A DNA stretch of 64,000 bases from Bradyrhizobium sp. 199 (GCF_023073355.1 NZ_JADPJI010000002.1:434001-498000); one strand, 5' to 3'; positions 32,799-42,906 are shown, numbered from the stretch's first letter. Made by a program: numbers and translations. The notes: a model not told the origin generated them from the letters alone.

Positions 32799-32981
32799 GA
32801 CGGTCCCTCGAACAGCTTTTTAGAGGAGGCGGAATTTATCCGCGACGGCCGCGACATTCCAGAGGGGGCGTCCCTCGTCAACAGGGATCGGCCGTCCAGG
32901 GCTGACGGTTGTGGGGGCGCGACCTTCTGGAGTAGTTGAGAGCCGAAGTCGGGCACGACGCCTCCTGGGAAGGACATGGGA

Positions 32982-33608
32982 ATGACCATCGAGCTGCACA
33001 CCTGGAACACGCCGAACGGCCGCAAGATCTCGGTCGCGCTGGAGGAGATGGGGCTGCCGTACAAGGTGATCCCGGTGAACATCACAAAGGGCGAGCAGAT
33101 GGCACCTCGGTTCCTCGAGCTCTCCCCGAACAACAAGATCCCCGCGATCGTCGATCCCGAGGGCCCCGACGGCAAGCCCGTCAGCATCTTCGAATCAGGC
33201 GCGATCCTGCTCTATCTCGGCGAAAAGACCGGCAAATTCCTGCCGAAACCGCTTGGCGCCCGTATCCCCGTCTACGAATGGCTGATGTGGCAGATGGGCG
33301 GCTTCGGCCCGATGCCGGGCCAGGTGCACCATTTCATCGCGCTCGAGAACGAGCAGGACCGTGCCTACGGCCTGAAGCGCTACATGGCGGAGACGCGCCG
33401 GCTCTATGGAGTGCTCGACCGCCGCCTGGAGGGGCGCGATTTCGTCGCCGGCGACCTCTCAATTGCCGATTTTGCCATCCTGGGCTGGGCCTGGCGTCAT
33501 CCTCGCCACAAGGTTGAACTGGCGGACTTCCCCAATGTCAGGCGCTGGTATGAAGCCCTGATGGCCCGTCCGGCGGTGAAGCGGGGGATGGACGCGAAGC
33601 TGGATTAG
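32982..33608 (+). CDS. glutathione S-transferase family protein (Nu/YfcG-like)
   Basis: 208-residue two-domain GST. The thioredoxin-like N-domain has HTWNTPNGRKISVALEEMGL, LSPNNKIPAIVDPEGP and IFESGAILLYLGEKTG; the helical C-domain ends with DLSIADFAILGW and RRWYEALMARPAVKRGM. The pattern matches YfcG-type disulfide reductases that bind oxidised glutathione. ATG 32982 is preceded by GGAAGGA at proper spacing, so it is preferred over ATG 32976. Divergent from pyrE with a 183-base gap. Confidence 0.9.
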   Translation: MTIELHTWNTPNGRKISVALEEMGLPYKVIPVNITKGEQMAPRFLELSPNNKIPAIVDPEGPDGKPVSIFESGAILLYLGEKTGKFLPKPLGARIPVYEWLMWQMGGFGPMPGQVHHFIALENEQDRAYGLKRYMAETRRLYGVLDRRLEGRDFVAGDLSIADFAILGWAWRHPRHKVELADFPNVRRWYEALMARPAVKRGMDAKLD

Positions 33609-33658
33609 CCTGCCAGCCCCTCGTACCCCGGACACGAGCGCGAGGCTTACGACGGCGG

Positions 33659-34294
33659 TCAAGCCTTCTTCGCTTCGACCGCCATCCGCACCGCGAGCCC
33701 CGCCAGCACCGTGCCCATCAGCCAGCGCTGCACCAGCATCCAGCTCGGCCGGCTCGCCAGGAATAGCGCGATGGATCCGGCGGCGAGTGCGATCATCGCA
33801 TTCACGCTGACGCTGATCGCGATCTGGATCGCGCCGAGCACGACCGACTGCACCAGCACGCTCCCAGCGGCGGGATCGATGAACTGCGGCAGCAGTGCCA
33901 GATACAGCATCGCGATCTTCGGGTTGAGCAGATTGGTGACGAACCCCATCGCGAACAATTTGCGCGGGCTGTCGATGGCCAGCTTCCTGACCTGAAACGG
34001 CGAGCGTCCGCCCGGCTTCACTGCCTGCCAGGCGAGCCACAACAGATATCCGGCGCCGGCGAGGCGCAGCGCGTCATAGGCAAAGGGAATGGCCAGCAGC
34101 AGCGCCGTGATGCCGAACGCAGCGCACAGCATGTAGAACACGAAGCCGAGCGCCACGCCGCCGAGCGAAACGATGCCGGCCGCGGGCCCCTGCGTGATCG
34201 AGCGCGAGATCAGATAGATCATGTTCGGTCCGGGCGTGAGCACGAGACCGAGGCAAATAAGGGCGAAGCCGAGCAGGGCGGAGGTGTGGGGCAT
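33659..34294 (-). CDS. LysE/RhtB family amino-acid exporter
   Basis: 211 residues with six hydrophobic segments. The opening ALLGFALICLGLVLTPGPNMIYLISRSITQGPAAGI is the LysE family signature, and MGFVTNLLNPKIAMLYLALLPQF is the conserved second block. Inner-membrane exporter of basic or neutral amino acids or their analogues; the actual substrate cannot be told. Monocistronic on the minus strand, between a GST gene and polA. Confidence 0.93.
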   Translation of the reverse strand: MPHTSALLGFALICLGLVLTPGPNMIYLISRSITQGPAAGIVSLGGVALGFVFYMLCAAFGITALLLAIPFAYDALRLAGAGYLLWLAWQAVKPGGRSPFQVRKLAIDSPRKLFAMGFVTNLLNPKIAMLYLALLPQFIDPAAGSVLVQSVVLGAIQIAISVSVNAMIALAAGSIALFLASRPSWMLVQRWLMGTVLAGLAVRMAVEAKKA

Positions 34295-34382
34295 GATTGA
34301 ACCGGCGCGGGAGATAACACCGGTTCTAATATGCGCGGCGAAATGGGGCCATCACGCAATTGCTCGGAGGACAATTCAACTC

Positions 34383-34500
34383 TCGTGTCCCGGACGCGGC
34401 GCAGCGTGAACGGTGCGCCGCAGAGCCGGGAGCCCAGTTGGCGCGGCGTGGACCCCGGATCAGCAGCGCACCACGCCGCGAAGGGCGGCGCGCTGGGCAG
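34383..34500. repeat. GTGTCCCGGACGCGGCGCAGC dispersed repeat
   Basis: Third member of the GTGCCCCGGAC family, just after the 3' end of polA. The first arm is CGTGTCCCGGACGCGGCGC and an inner arm has CAGAGCCGGGAGCCCAG. The remainder of 34295-34518 shows no gene. Confidence 0.75.
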
Positions 34501-34518
34501 CATCCCGCGGAAGCGGCC

Positions 34519-37500
34519 TCAATGCGCTTCGTCCCAGTTGTTCGCCGCGCGCGCATCCACATGCAGCGGCACTGATAGCAGCACGGCCGGGAACGGCGCG
34601 TCCTGCATCACGTGCTGCACGACGGGGATCGTCGCTGCGACCTCCGCGTCGGGCACCTCGAAGATCAATTCATCGTGGACCTGCAGCAGCATCTGCGCCG
34701 ACAGCCTGTTTGCGGCGAGGGCATCCTCGACCCGCGTCATGGCACGGCGGATGATGTCGGCCGCGGTGCCCTGGAGCCGCGCGTTGATCGCGGCGCGCTC
34801 GTTGAAGGCGCGCACCGAGGCATTGGACGCCTTGATGTCAGGATAGTGCATCTTCCGGCCGAACAGCGTGGTGACGTAGCCGTGGCTCCGGCAGAAATCC
34901 CGCGTCTCGTCCATGTAGGCGCGGATGCCGGGGAAGCGCTCGAAATATTTCTTGATGTAGGCCGAGGCTTCCTCGCGGGCGATGCCGAGCTGGTTGGCGA
35001 GGCCGAATGCCGAGATGCCGTAGATGATGCCGAAATTGATCGCCTTGGCGCGGCGGCGGATTTCGCTCGGCATGCCCTCGATCGGCACGCCGAACATTTC
35101 CGAGGCGGTCATCGCGTGAATGTCGAGGCCGTCGCGGAACGCCTGCTTCAGCACGGGAATGTCGGCGATCTCCGCGAGCAGCCGCAGCTCGATCTGCGAA
35201 TAGTCCGCCGAGACGAGCTTGTGCCCTGGCGTCGCGATGAAGGCGCGCCGGATCTTTCTGCCGTCCTCGGTGCGGACCGGGATGTTCTGCAGATTCGGCT
35301 CGTTCGACGACAGCCGCCCAGTGGTGGTCGCGGCCAGCGCGTAGGTGGTGTGGACGCGATGGGTCTGCGGATTGACATAGGTCGGCAGCGCGTCGGTGTA
35401 GGTCGATTTCAGTTTCGAGACCTGGCGCCACTCCAAGATCTTTCTCGGGAAGTCGTGGTCCTGCTCGGCGAGTTCGTCCAGCACTTGCGCGGTGGTCGAC
35501 CATGCCCCGGTTTTCGTCTTGGTCCCGCCTGACAAGCCCATCTTGCCGAACAGGATGTCGCCGATCTGTTTGGGGCTGCCGACATTGACGGGCTCGCCCG
35601 CGATCTCCTGGATCTCGGCCTCGACGCGCGCCGCGGTCTGGGCAAAGTCGCCGGAAAGACGCGACAGCACCTGGCGGTCGATCGAGATGCCCCGCCGCTC
35701 CATGCGCGCGAGCACCGACACCAACGGCCGCTCCAGCGTCTCGTAGACGGTATTCATGTGCTCGGCGACGAGGCGCGGCTTGAGCACCTGCCAGATGCGC
35801 AAGGCGACGTCGGCGCCTTCGGCCGACAGCGCCGCCGCCTTGTCGACCGGCACCTGGTCGAAGGTGATCTTGCCCTTGCCGCTGCCGAGCAGCTCATTTT
35901 CTTTGAGCATGGCATGGCCGAACCAGCGCTCCGACAGCTGCTCCAGCGCATGCGAGCCGCGGCCGGCGTCGAGCACGTAGGAGATCAGTTGCGCATCGTC
36001 GATGTTGCACAAAAAGATGCCATGCTGCGCCAGCATCACAGCGGTGAATTTGACATCGAAGCCGATCTTGAGAATGCCTGAGGATTCCAGCACCGGCCGC
36101 AGGGCTTCGATCGCATCGCTGTGCCTGACCTGATCGGGCGCAAGGCCGGCGTCGAACAGGCCGGCACCACCGCCGGACTGCTTGTGCGCCAGCGGGACGT
36201 AGCAGGCCTCGTTCGGCGCCAGCGCCAGCGCGATGCCGCAGAGATCGGCCTGCATCGGATCGATGGAGTTTGCCTTGATCTCGATCGCGACATGGCCGGC
36301 ATCATGGATGCGCGCGACGAATGCGTTGAGCTCCTTTAGTGTCTTGATCGTCTGGTACTTGCTGCGATCGACCGGAATCTTGCGCAGAGCCTCTTCGCGT
36401 GCGACGGCGAGCGAGATCGGTGCACCCTTCGGGCTCGCGGCCTTGTCCTGCTTGCCGGCGGATTTGTTAGGCTGGCCTGAGGCGGCTTGCGCTGGCGTGC
36501 CGGTCCCCGGTGTGGGCACGACGTCCGACGCCGGCAGCGGCGTAAACACGCTGGCGCCGCTTGCATAGCCGGGGTCGGCATCAACATTGGCGGGATCGAT
36601 CTGCGAATAATCCGCGACGCGTCGCGTCAGCGTGGTGAATTCCATTGCCTTGAGGAAGGCAATCAGCTTGCGCGGGTCGGGCTCGTGGACGGCAAGGTCA
36701 TCCAATGGCACCTCGAGGCCGACCTTGTCATCGAGCAGCACGAGCTGCCGCGAGATGCGAGCCTTCTCCGCGTTCTCGAGCAGCGCCTCGCGGCGCTTGG
36801 GTTGCTTGATCTCGCCGGCGCGGAACAGCAGTTGGTCGAGGTCGCCATATTCGATGATCAGCTGCGCCGCGGTCTTGATGCCGATGCCGGGCACGCCGGG
36901 CACGTTGTCGGTGGAATCGCCGGCCAGCGCCTGGACCTCGACCACCTTCTCCGGCGGCACGCCGAACTTCTCGATCACCTCGGGAATGCCGATGCGGCGA
37001 TCCTTCATGGTGTCGTACATGGTGACGCAATCGGTGACGAGCTGCATCAGGTCCTTGTCGGAGGACACGATGGTGGCGCTGGCGCCGCGCTCGCAGGCCT
37101 GCCGCACATAGGTGGCGATCAGATCGTCGGCCTCGAAGCCAACCTGTTCGAGGCAAGGCAGGTCGAAGGCGCGCACCGCTTCTCGGATCAGCGAGAATTG
37201 CGGGATCAGGTCGTCCGGGGCAGGGGACCGGTGCGCCTTGTACTCAGGATAGATCTTGTTGCGGAAGGTGATTTCCGACTTGTCGAAGATGATCGCCAGA
37301 TGCGTCGGCCGGTTGTCTTCGGGCATCTCGCGCAAAAGCTTCCACAGCATGTTGCAGAAGCCGAGCACAGCATTGACCTGCAGGCCGTCGGACTTGCGGT
37401 TCATCGGCGGAAGCGCATGGTAGGCGCGGAAGATGTAGCCGGAACCGTCGACCAGGAACACGTGGTCGCCCTTGCCGGCCGCCTTGGCTGCAACAGGTTT

Positions 37501-37593
37501 GGCAGCAGCGGTCGCCAGAGGCTCGCTCCCGGCGGCATTTGGCGCAGCCTTGGTGTCAGCTTTGGCGGAGGTCGTCGGGGATGTCTTGGGCAT
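34519..37593 (-). CDS. polA: DNA polymerase I
   Basis: 1024-residue repair polymerase, with a 5' nuclease domain (about residues 42-300: FLVDGSGYIFRAYHAL, SSDKDLMQLV, GDSTDNVPGVPGIG), a central 3'-5' exonuclease-like domain, and the polymerase domain with SADYSQIELRLLAE and the VHDELIFE motif C. It begins with an unusual Ala/Thr-rich 40-residue extension. In the exonuclease-like domain the acidic catalytic residues appear lost: motif I reads AIEIKANS where active enzymes have D-x-E, motif II reads GFDVKFTAV, and motif III SAEGADV lacks the Y-x-x-x-D pair. The polymerase and 5' nuclease sites look intact. Single gene on its strand. Confidence 0.97.
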   Translation of the reverse strand: MPKTSPTTSAKADTKAAPNAAGSEPLATAAAKPVAAKAAGKGDHVFLVDGSGYIFRAYHALPPMNRKSDGLQVNAVLGFCNMLWKLLREMPEDNRPTHLAIIFDKSEITFRNKIYPEYKAHRSPAPDDLIPQFSLIREAVRAFDLPCLEQVGFEADDLIATYVRQACERGASATIVSSDKDLMQLVTDCVTMYDTMKDRRIGIPEVIEKFGVPPEKVVEVQALAGDSTDNVPGVPGIGIKTAAQLIIEYGDLDQLLFRAGEIKQPKRREALLENAEKARISRQLVLLDDKVGLEVPLDDLAVHEPDPRKLIAFLKAMEFTTLTRRVADYSQIDPANVDADPGYASGASVFTPLPASDVVPTPGTGTPAQAASGQPNKSAGKQDKAASPKGAPISLAVAREEALRKIPVDRSKYQTIKTLKELNAFVARIHDAGHVAIEIKANSIDPMQADLCGIALALAPNEACYVPLAHKQSGGGAGLFDAGLAPDQVRHSDAIEALRPVLESSGILKIGFDVKFTAVMLAQHGIFLCNIDDAQLISYVLDAGRGSHALEQLSERWFGHAMLKENELLGSGKGKITFDQVPVDKAAALSAEGADVALRIWQVLKPRLVAEHMNTVYETLERPLVSVLARMERRGISIDRQVLSRLSGDFAQTAARVEAEIQEIAGEPVNVGSPKQIGDILFGKMGLSGGTKTKTGAWSTTAQVLDELAEQDHDFPRKILEWRQVSKLKSTYTDALPTYVNPQTHRVHTTYALAATTTGRLSSNEPNLQNIPVRTEDGRKIRRAFIATPGHKLVSADYSQIELRLLAEIADIPVLKQAFRDGLDIHAMTASEMFGVPIEGMPSEIRRRAKAINFGIIYGISAFGLANQLGIAREEASAYIKKYFERFPGIRAYMDETRDFCRSHGYVTTLFGRKMHYPDIKASNASVRAFNERAAINARLQGTAADIIRRAMTRVEDALAANRLSAQMLLQVHDELIFEVPDAEVAATIPVVQHVMQDAPFPAVLLSVPLHVDARAANNWDEAH

Positions 37594-37734
37594 GGCCGCA
37601 ATGTATGAATTTTTGCGGACTTTGACAGCCTTGGAAGGGGGATTTTTGAGCGGATTCCCACACCTCTCGTACGCCGCAACTTCTTCCTGTGGTTATGGCA
37701 CCCGCTTTTCCTGGGGACGACAGCGATTGCGCAG

Positions 37735-38802
37735 CTACTCGGCCGCCTGCAACACCGGCCCCGTCTTCCTCGGTGCGATCCAGAATGCATCGGGCCGTTC
37801 GAACAGGAAGCGGGCATTGAGCAGCAAGGCGGTCTTCCAGATCGCGAGCGCACCGATCACCCCGGCGACGGTGACGATCAGCGAAACCGTGCCGATATCG
37901 GGAATGATTCCGGAGCGCAGCAGCAGCGTGCGCGTCGCCGCCATCGGCAGGAAGAAGGCGAGATAGATCACGATCGAATGTTCGCCGCAGAAGCGCAGGA
38001 CGTTCATCCAGCGGGCGCGTGCGAGCAGCGTCCCGGTCGTGATGATCGCGCAGGCGCCGGCAAAACCGAGCACGAGCGAGACGATCATCCATTCGCTGGC
38101 CCCCAACACGACGAGGCCGGTATTGACCAGTGTCCAGGTCGCGAGCGCTACGAGCGCAAGCGCCGGATGCTTCCGCGCGCGATCCGACAGCGCGAACACG
38201 TAAGGCGCGAACAGATAGCCCGAATAGAAATAGACGAAACGCGAGCAGAACTCGTCGATGACGGTCCACCCCGTCGTGATGCGTGCCGTCTCCAGCGCGG
38301 CGGCGAGGAGCCAGATCGCGAGCGGCGGAATCCTGCGTGTCAGTTTTGTGACCACGAAGAAGATCGGCAGCAGATAGATAAACCACAGCGTTCCGAACGG
38401 CTCGACGAAGGATTCCAGATACGACAAGCCAACGTGCTGCCAGCCCGTCTCCGCCGCGAAAGCGGGCGCCTTGAAGCCGAACTGGATCGTCACCCAGACG
38501 ACATAGAAATAAACGAAATGCACCAGCTTGCGGTCGAGATAGGTTCGCCAGTCCCGGTCGATCACCAGCGCCAGGAACAGGCCCGAGATCAGGAAGAAAT
38601 CCGGCATCCGGAACGGCTTTGCGAAGGCCACGACAACATGCATGAAACCGGTCTCGCCGGCGGCGAACTCGACCCCCAGCACCGAATGCATCATCACGAC
38701 CATGATGATGCAGATGCCCTTGGCGTAATCGACCCAGTCGACACGCGCGGCGGACGAGGCTTTGATGCCTCCGTTCCCTGCGATTGTGTCCGTTGGTGCC
38801 AC
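37735..38802 (-). CDS. acyltransferase family (acyltransferase_3) membrane protein
   Basis: 355 residues, about ten membrane segments. It opens RVDWVDYAKGICIIMVVMMHSV, the acyltransferase-3 signature with the active-site His, then FAKPFRMPDFFLISGLFLAL. Such proteins O-acylate polysaccharides or other envelope molecules. GTG 38802 has AAGGGA seven bases upstream and is the likely start. It is divergent from UDP-glucose dehydrogenase (38997), which makes a polysaccharide precursor, so envelope sugar modification is a reasonable guess. Confidence 0.85.
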   Translation of the reverse strand: MAPTDTIAGNGGIKASSAARVDWVDYAKGICIIMVVMMHSVLGVEFAAGETGFMHVVVAFAKPFRMPDFFLISGLFLALVIDRDWRTYLDRKLVHFVYFYVVWVTIQFGFKAPAFAAETGWQHVGLSYLESFVEPFGTLWFIYLLPIFFVVTKLTRRIPPLAIWLLAAALETARITTGWTVIDEFCSRFVYFYSGYLFAPYVFALSDRARKHPALALVALATWTLVNTGLVVLGASEWMIVSLVLGFAGACAIITTGTLLARARWMNVLRFCGEHSIVIYLAFFLPMAATRTLLLRSGIIPDIGTVSLIVTVAGVIGALAIWKTALLLNARFLFERPDAFWIAPRKTGPVLQAAE

Positions 38803-38996
38803 GGTGTCCCTTTTCGAGGCGTGTTCCGCCCGTCCTGTTCGGGTGTGGGGCAGTGTGGGGCCCCAGCGGTTTCCGACTTCTTTACCGGTTCAATTCCCGT
38901 GCCGCTTTTTTGTCTCTCGGACTGTTCCCTCCCCTCGGGAAAATGCTAAACCGCCCCGCGTCGGGTTTCGTTAACCAATCTGAAACAGGGATTTTC

Positions 38997-40313
38997 ATGC
39001 GTATCGCGATGATCGGCACGGGCTATGTTGGTTTGGTGTCCGGGGCCTGCTTTGCGGATTTCGGTCACGACGTCACCTGCGTCGACAAGGACGAGAAGAA
39101 GATCGCGGCGCTTCATCGCGGCGAGATCCCGATCTACGAGCCCGGCCTCGACGAGTTGGTTGCGACCAACGTCAAGGCCAAGCGGCTCGGCTTCACCACC
39201 GACCTGAAGAAGCCGGTCGCGGACGCCGATGCCGTCTTCATCGCGGTCGGCACGCCCTCGCGCCGCGGCGACGGTCATGCCGATCTGTCCTACGTCTATG
39301 CCGCCGCGCGCGAGATCGCGCAGTCGCTTTCCGGCTTCACCGTCGTGGTGACGAAGTCGACCGTGCCGGTCGGCACCGGCGACGAGGTCGAGCGCATCAT
39401 CCGCGAGACCAATCCCAACGCCGACGTCGTGGTCGCCTCGAACCCCGAGTTCCTGCGGGAGGGCGCGGCGATCCGCGACTTCAAGTTTCCCGACCGCATC
39501 GTGGTCGGCACCTCCGACGAGCGTGGCCGCAAGGTGATGAGCGACATCTACCGTCCACTGTCGCTGAACCAGGCGCCGCTGATGTTCACGGAACGCCGCA
39601 CCGCCGAGATGATCAAATACGCGGCGAACGCCTTCCTCGCGACCAAGATCACCTTCATCAACGAGATCGCCGATCTGTCCGAAAAGGCCGGCGCCAATGT
39701 CCAGGAAGTCGCGCGCGGCATTGGCCTGGACAACCGCATCGGCACCAAGTTCCTGCATGCAGGTCCCGGCTTCGGCGGCTCGTGCTTCCCAAAGGACACC
39801 AAGGCACTGATTAAGATTGCGCAGGATCACGACGTGTCGCTGCGCATCGTTGAATCCGTCTTGGCCGTGAACGAGAACCGCAAGCGTGCGATGGCGCGGA
39901 AGGTGAGCCAGGCGCTCGGCGGCTCGCTGCGCGGCAAGACCGTTGCGGTGTTGGGCCTCACCTTCAAGCCCGACACCGACGATATGCGCGATGCGCCGTC
40001 GATCCCGCTGGTGACAGGCCTGATCGACATGGGCGCAACGGTCAAGGCGTTCGATCCCGTCGGCATGGAGCAGGCGAGGGGCGAGCTGCCTGACATCACC
40101 TACTGCGAGGACGCCTATTCCTGCGCGGATGGTGCGGATGCGCTCGTCATCGTCACCGAATGGGTCCAGTTCCGCGCGCTTGATCTCGATCGGCTGAAGA
40201 CCATCATGGCGCAGCCCGTCATCGTCGACTTGCGCAACATCTACCGCCCCGAAGACATGGAAGCTGCCGGCTTCACCTATGACAGCGTCGGTCGCCCGCT
40301 GGTGCAGGGCTGA
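38997..40313 (+). CDS. UDP-glucose 6-dehydrogenase
   Basis: Oxidises UDP-glucose to UDP-glucuronate, a precursor of exopolysaccharides. 438 residues: NAD-binding MRIAMIGTGYVGLVSGAC at the start, the catalytic Cys in PGFGGSCFPKDTKAL near residue 260, and the C-terminal domain LGLTFKPDTDDMRDAPS. ATG 38997 starts the Rossmann motif directly; a longer frame upstream (from 38784) encodes no relevant sequence. The 194-base gap to the acyltransferase gene holds promoters for both directions, with a TTAACC at 38971. Confidence 0.95.
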   Translation: MRIAMIGTGYVGLVSGACFADFGHDVTCVDKDEKKIAALHRGEIPIYEPGLDELVATNVKAKRLGFTTDLKKPVADADAVFIAVGTPSRRGDGHADLSYVYAAAREIAQSLSGFTVVVTKSTVPVGTGDEVERIIRETNPNADVVVASNPEFLREGAAIRDFKFPDRIVVGTSDERGRKVMSDIYRPLSLNQAPLMFTERRTAEMIKYAANAFLATKITFINEIADLSEKAGANVQEVARGIGLDNRIGTKFLHAGPGFGGSCFPKDTKALIKIAQDHDVSLRIVESVLAVNENRKRAMARKVSQALGGSLRGKTVAVLGLTFKPDTDDMRDAPSIPLVTGLIDMGATVKAFDPVGMEQARGELPDITYCEDAYSCADGADALVIVTEWVQFRALDLDRLKTIMAQPVIVDLRNIYRPEDMEAAGFTYDSVGRPLVQG

Positions 40314-40335
40314 CGATTCGCTTTCGCGAATAATT

Positions 40336-40421
40336 TCGGCATGGCCGGGCTTGTCCCGGCCATCCACGTCTGTTTTCTAGTCCAAGACGTGGATGCCCGG
40401 CACAGGGCCAGGCATGACGAG
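40336..40421. repeat. ATGGCCGGGCTTGTCCCGGCCATCCACG repeat
   Basis: Arms ATGGCCGGGCTTGTCCCGGCCAT and GATGCCCGGCACAGGGCC-like inverse, with CACGTCT...AGACGTG inner arms, between ugd and hrpB, both on the plus strand. Same family as the repeats at 45.9, 54.2 and 58.1 kb. Confidence 0.8.
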
Positions 40422-40431
40422 TGGATAGACA

Positions 40432-42906
40432 TTGCCCCGCAGCTTCGACACGCCTCTGCCGATCGATGCCGTGCTCGACGATTTGTCGCGCACGCTGGAG
40501 GCCAACAACGCCGCGGTGCTGGTGGCGCCGCCGGGCGCCGGCAAGACCACGCGGGTGCCGCTGGCGCTGCTGGACGCGCCCTGGGCAAAAGGCAAGAAGA
40601 TCATCGTGCTGGAGCCGCGCCGCATCGCGGCGCGCGCCAGCGCGGACCGCATGGCCAAATCGCTGGGCGAGCGGCCCGGGGAAACCGTTGGTTACCGCGT
40701 CCGGTTCGGCTCGAAGATCTCGCGCGCCACGCGCATCGAGGTGGTGACCGAGGGCATCTTCACCCGCCAGATCCTCGACGATCCCGAACTTTCAGGCGTC
40801 GCGGCCATCCTGTTCGACGAATTCCACGAGCGCTCGCTCGATGCCGATATGGGCCTCGCCCTGGCCCGCGACGCGCAAACCGGCCTGCGCGAGGATCTGC
40901 GCATCCTCGTGATGTCGGCAACGCTCGACGGCGCGCGCGTGGCAAAGCTGCTCGGTGAGGCGCCCGTCGTCGAAAGCGAGGGGCGCGCCTTTCCGGTCGA
41001 CACGCGCTATCTCGGCCGCAAGGCGGACGCACCGGTGGAGCGGCAGATGGCGGACGCGATCGCATCCGCGCTGCGCGCCGATGGCGGCTCGGTGCTGGCC
41101 TTCCTGCCGGGCGCCGCCGAAATCCGCCGCACCCAGAATTTCCTCTCCGAGCGCGTGCAGGACGCCTCGATCGAGATCGTGCCGCTGTTCGGCGCGCTCG
41201 ATGCCGCCGTGCAGGACCGCGCCATCGCGCCGGCGCCCAAGGGCATGCGCAAGGTGGTGCTGGCGACATCGATCGCCGAGACCTCGCTCACCATCGAAGG
41301 CGTGCGCATCGTGGTCGATTCCGGTCTTGCCCGCGTGCCGCGCTACGAGCCGGACATCGGCCTGACGCGGCTCGAGACCGTGCGTGCTTCGCGTGCGGCG
41401 GTGGACCAGCGCCGCGGCCGCGCCGGCCGCACCGAGCCGGGTGTCTGTTACAGGCTCTGGGACGAGCCGCAGACGGCCTCGCTGGCGCCTTACACCCAGC
41501 CGGAAATCCTCAGCGCCGATCTGTCCTCGCTGGTGCTCGATCTTGCGCAATGGGGCGTCACTGACCTCTCGGCGCTGTCGTTCCTCGATCCGCCGCCCGC
41601 GCCGGCCTGGAAGGAGGCCAAGAGCCTTCTGGCCGAGCTCAACGCGCTCGATGGCGACGGCCGCATCACCGCGGAAGGCAAGAGCCTCCGTGCCTTGGCA
41701 CTGCCGCCGCGGCTTGCGCGCATGATCGTGGATTCGCATCGTGCCGGCGAGGGCGAGGCCGCCGCGGAGATCGCGGCGATCATTACCGAGCGCGGGCTTG
41801 GCGGCGACAGCGTCGATCTCGAGCACCGCCGCGACCAGTTCCGCCGCGACCGCTCGCCGCGCGCGTCGAGCGCGCGCGACCTGGCGCGGCGCTGGGCCTC
41901 GCAGGTGGCGGCGTCGGAGAAGGCGGGGCCACAAGACGACATCTCGGCTGGTTTGATGCTCGCCTACGCGTTCCCGGACCGCATCGCGCGCAATCGCGGC
42001 AATGGCAGTTTCGTGCTTGCCAATGGCCGTGGCGCCGCCGTCGAGCAGACCTCCTCGCTCGCCCGCGCGCCCTACATCGCGATCGGCGAGATGACGGGAA
42101 CGGCAGCGAGCGGGCGTATCCTGCTCGCCGCGCAAATCACCGAGGGCGAGATCGAGCGGCATTTCGCCGAGCATATCGAGACAGCCGACGAGATCTCCTT
42201 CGATCGCGGCGCGATGGCGTTGCGGGCGCGGCGCAAGCGCGTGCTGCATGCCATCACACTGTCCGAGGCGACGCTGGCCGTCTCGCCCTCGGAAGACACC
42301 GTGCGCATTTTCGCCGACGGCTTGATCGCCGCCGGTCTCGACCGGTTGCCTTGGTCGAAGGCCGCAAAGCAGTGGCGCGACCGGGTGATGTTCCTGCGCA
42401 AGACGGAGGGCGACAGCTGGCCTGATCTTACGGACGACGGATTGAGCGCGCGGCGTGACGACTGGCTGGTGCCGGCGCTCTACGACAAGATCGCGCTGAA
42501 GGATATCTCGCCGGGCGATCTCTCCGACGCGCTGATGGCGCTGCTGCCGTGGGAGATGCGCGCGCGGCTCGACCGCGAGGCGCCGACGCATTTCGAGGCG
42601 CCGACCGGAAGTGTGCTCGCGATCGACTACGAGGCCGAGCAGGGGCCGACCATCGCGGTGCGGCTGCAGGAATTGTTCGGTCTCAATATCCATCCCTCGA
42701 TCGCAGCCGGCAAGGTGCCGCTGGTGCTGGAGCTGTTATCGCCGGCACAGCGCCCGGTGCAGGTGACGCGCGATCTCCCGGGTTTCTGGCGCGGCAGCTA
42801 CAGCGCAGTGCGCTCCGATCTGCGCGGCCGCTACCCGCGCCATCCCTGGCCGGACGATCCGGCAAATGCGCTGCCGACCCGGCGCATCAAGCCGCGCGGG
42901 ACGTGA
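40432..42906 (+). CDS. hrpB: ATP-dependent RNA helicase HrpB
   Basis: 824-residue DExH-box helicase of the HrpA/HrpB group. Motif I is VAPPGAGKTTRVP near residue 32, motif II FDEFHERSLDAD, motif III VMSATLDGAR, and motif VI QRRGRAGRTEPGVCYRLW; the C-terminal HrpB domain contains LLPWEMRARLDREAPTHFEAP. The role of HrpB in bacteria is not settled. The start is TTG 40432, the first in-frame codon after the dispersed repeat, giving the expected MPRSFDTPLPIDAVLDDL start; no strong ribosome site. Confidence 0.93.
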   Translation: MPRSFDTPLPIDAVLDDLSRTLEANNAAVLVAPPGAGKTTRVPLALLDAPWAKGKKIIVLEPRRIAARASADRMAKSLGERPGETVGYRVRFGSKISRATRIEVVTEGIFTRQILDDPELSGVAAILFDEFHERSLDADMGLALARDAQTGLREDLRILVMSATLDGARVAKLLGEAPVVESEGRAFPVDTRYLGRKADAPVERQMADAIASALRADGGSVLAFLPGAAEIRRTQNFLSERVQDASIEIVPLFGALDAAVQDRAIAPAPKGMRKVVLATSIAETSLTIEGVRIVVDSGLARVPRYEPDIGLTRLETVRASRAAVDQRRGRAGRTEPGVCYRLWDEPQTASLAPYTQPEILSADLSSLVLDLAQWGVTDLSALSFLDPPPAPAWKEAKSLLAELNALDGDGRITAEGKSLRALALPPRLARMIVDSHRAGEGEAAAEIAAIITERGLGGDSVDLEHRRDQFRRDRSPRASSARDLARRWASQVAASEKAGPQDDISAGLMLAYAFPDRIARNRGNGSFVLANGRGAAVEQTSSLARAPYIAIGEMTGTAASGRILLAAQITEGEIERHFAEHIETADEISFDRGAMALRARRKRVLHAITLSEATLAVSPSEDTVRIFADGLIAAGLDRLPWSKAAKQWRDRVMFLRKTEGDSWPDLTDDGLSARRDDWLVPALYDKIALKDISPGDLSDALMALLPWEMRARLDREAPTHFEAPTGSVLAIDYEAEQGPTIAVRLQELFGLNIHPSIAAGKVPLVLELLSPAQRPVQVTRDLPGFWRGSYSAVRSDLRGRYPRHPWPDDPANALPTRRIKPRGT

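Noticed and set aside
38880..38900. tRNA-like T arm (GGTTCAATTCCC)
   Set aside because: No anticodon or acceptor arm can be paired around it; chance match in the promoter region of ugd.
40792..42693. 633-codon minus-strand frame opposite hrpB
   Set aside because: Antisense shadow with no domain, typical of GC-rich coding DNA.
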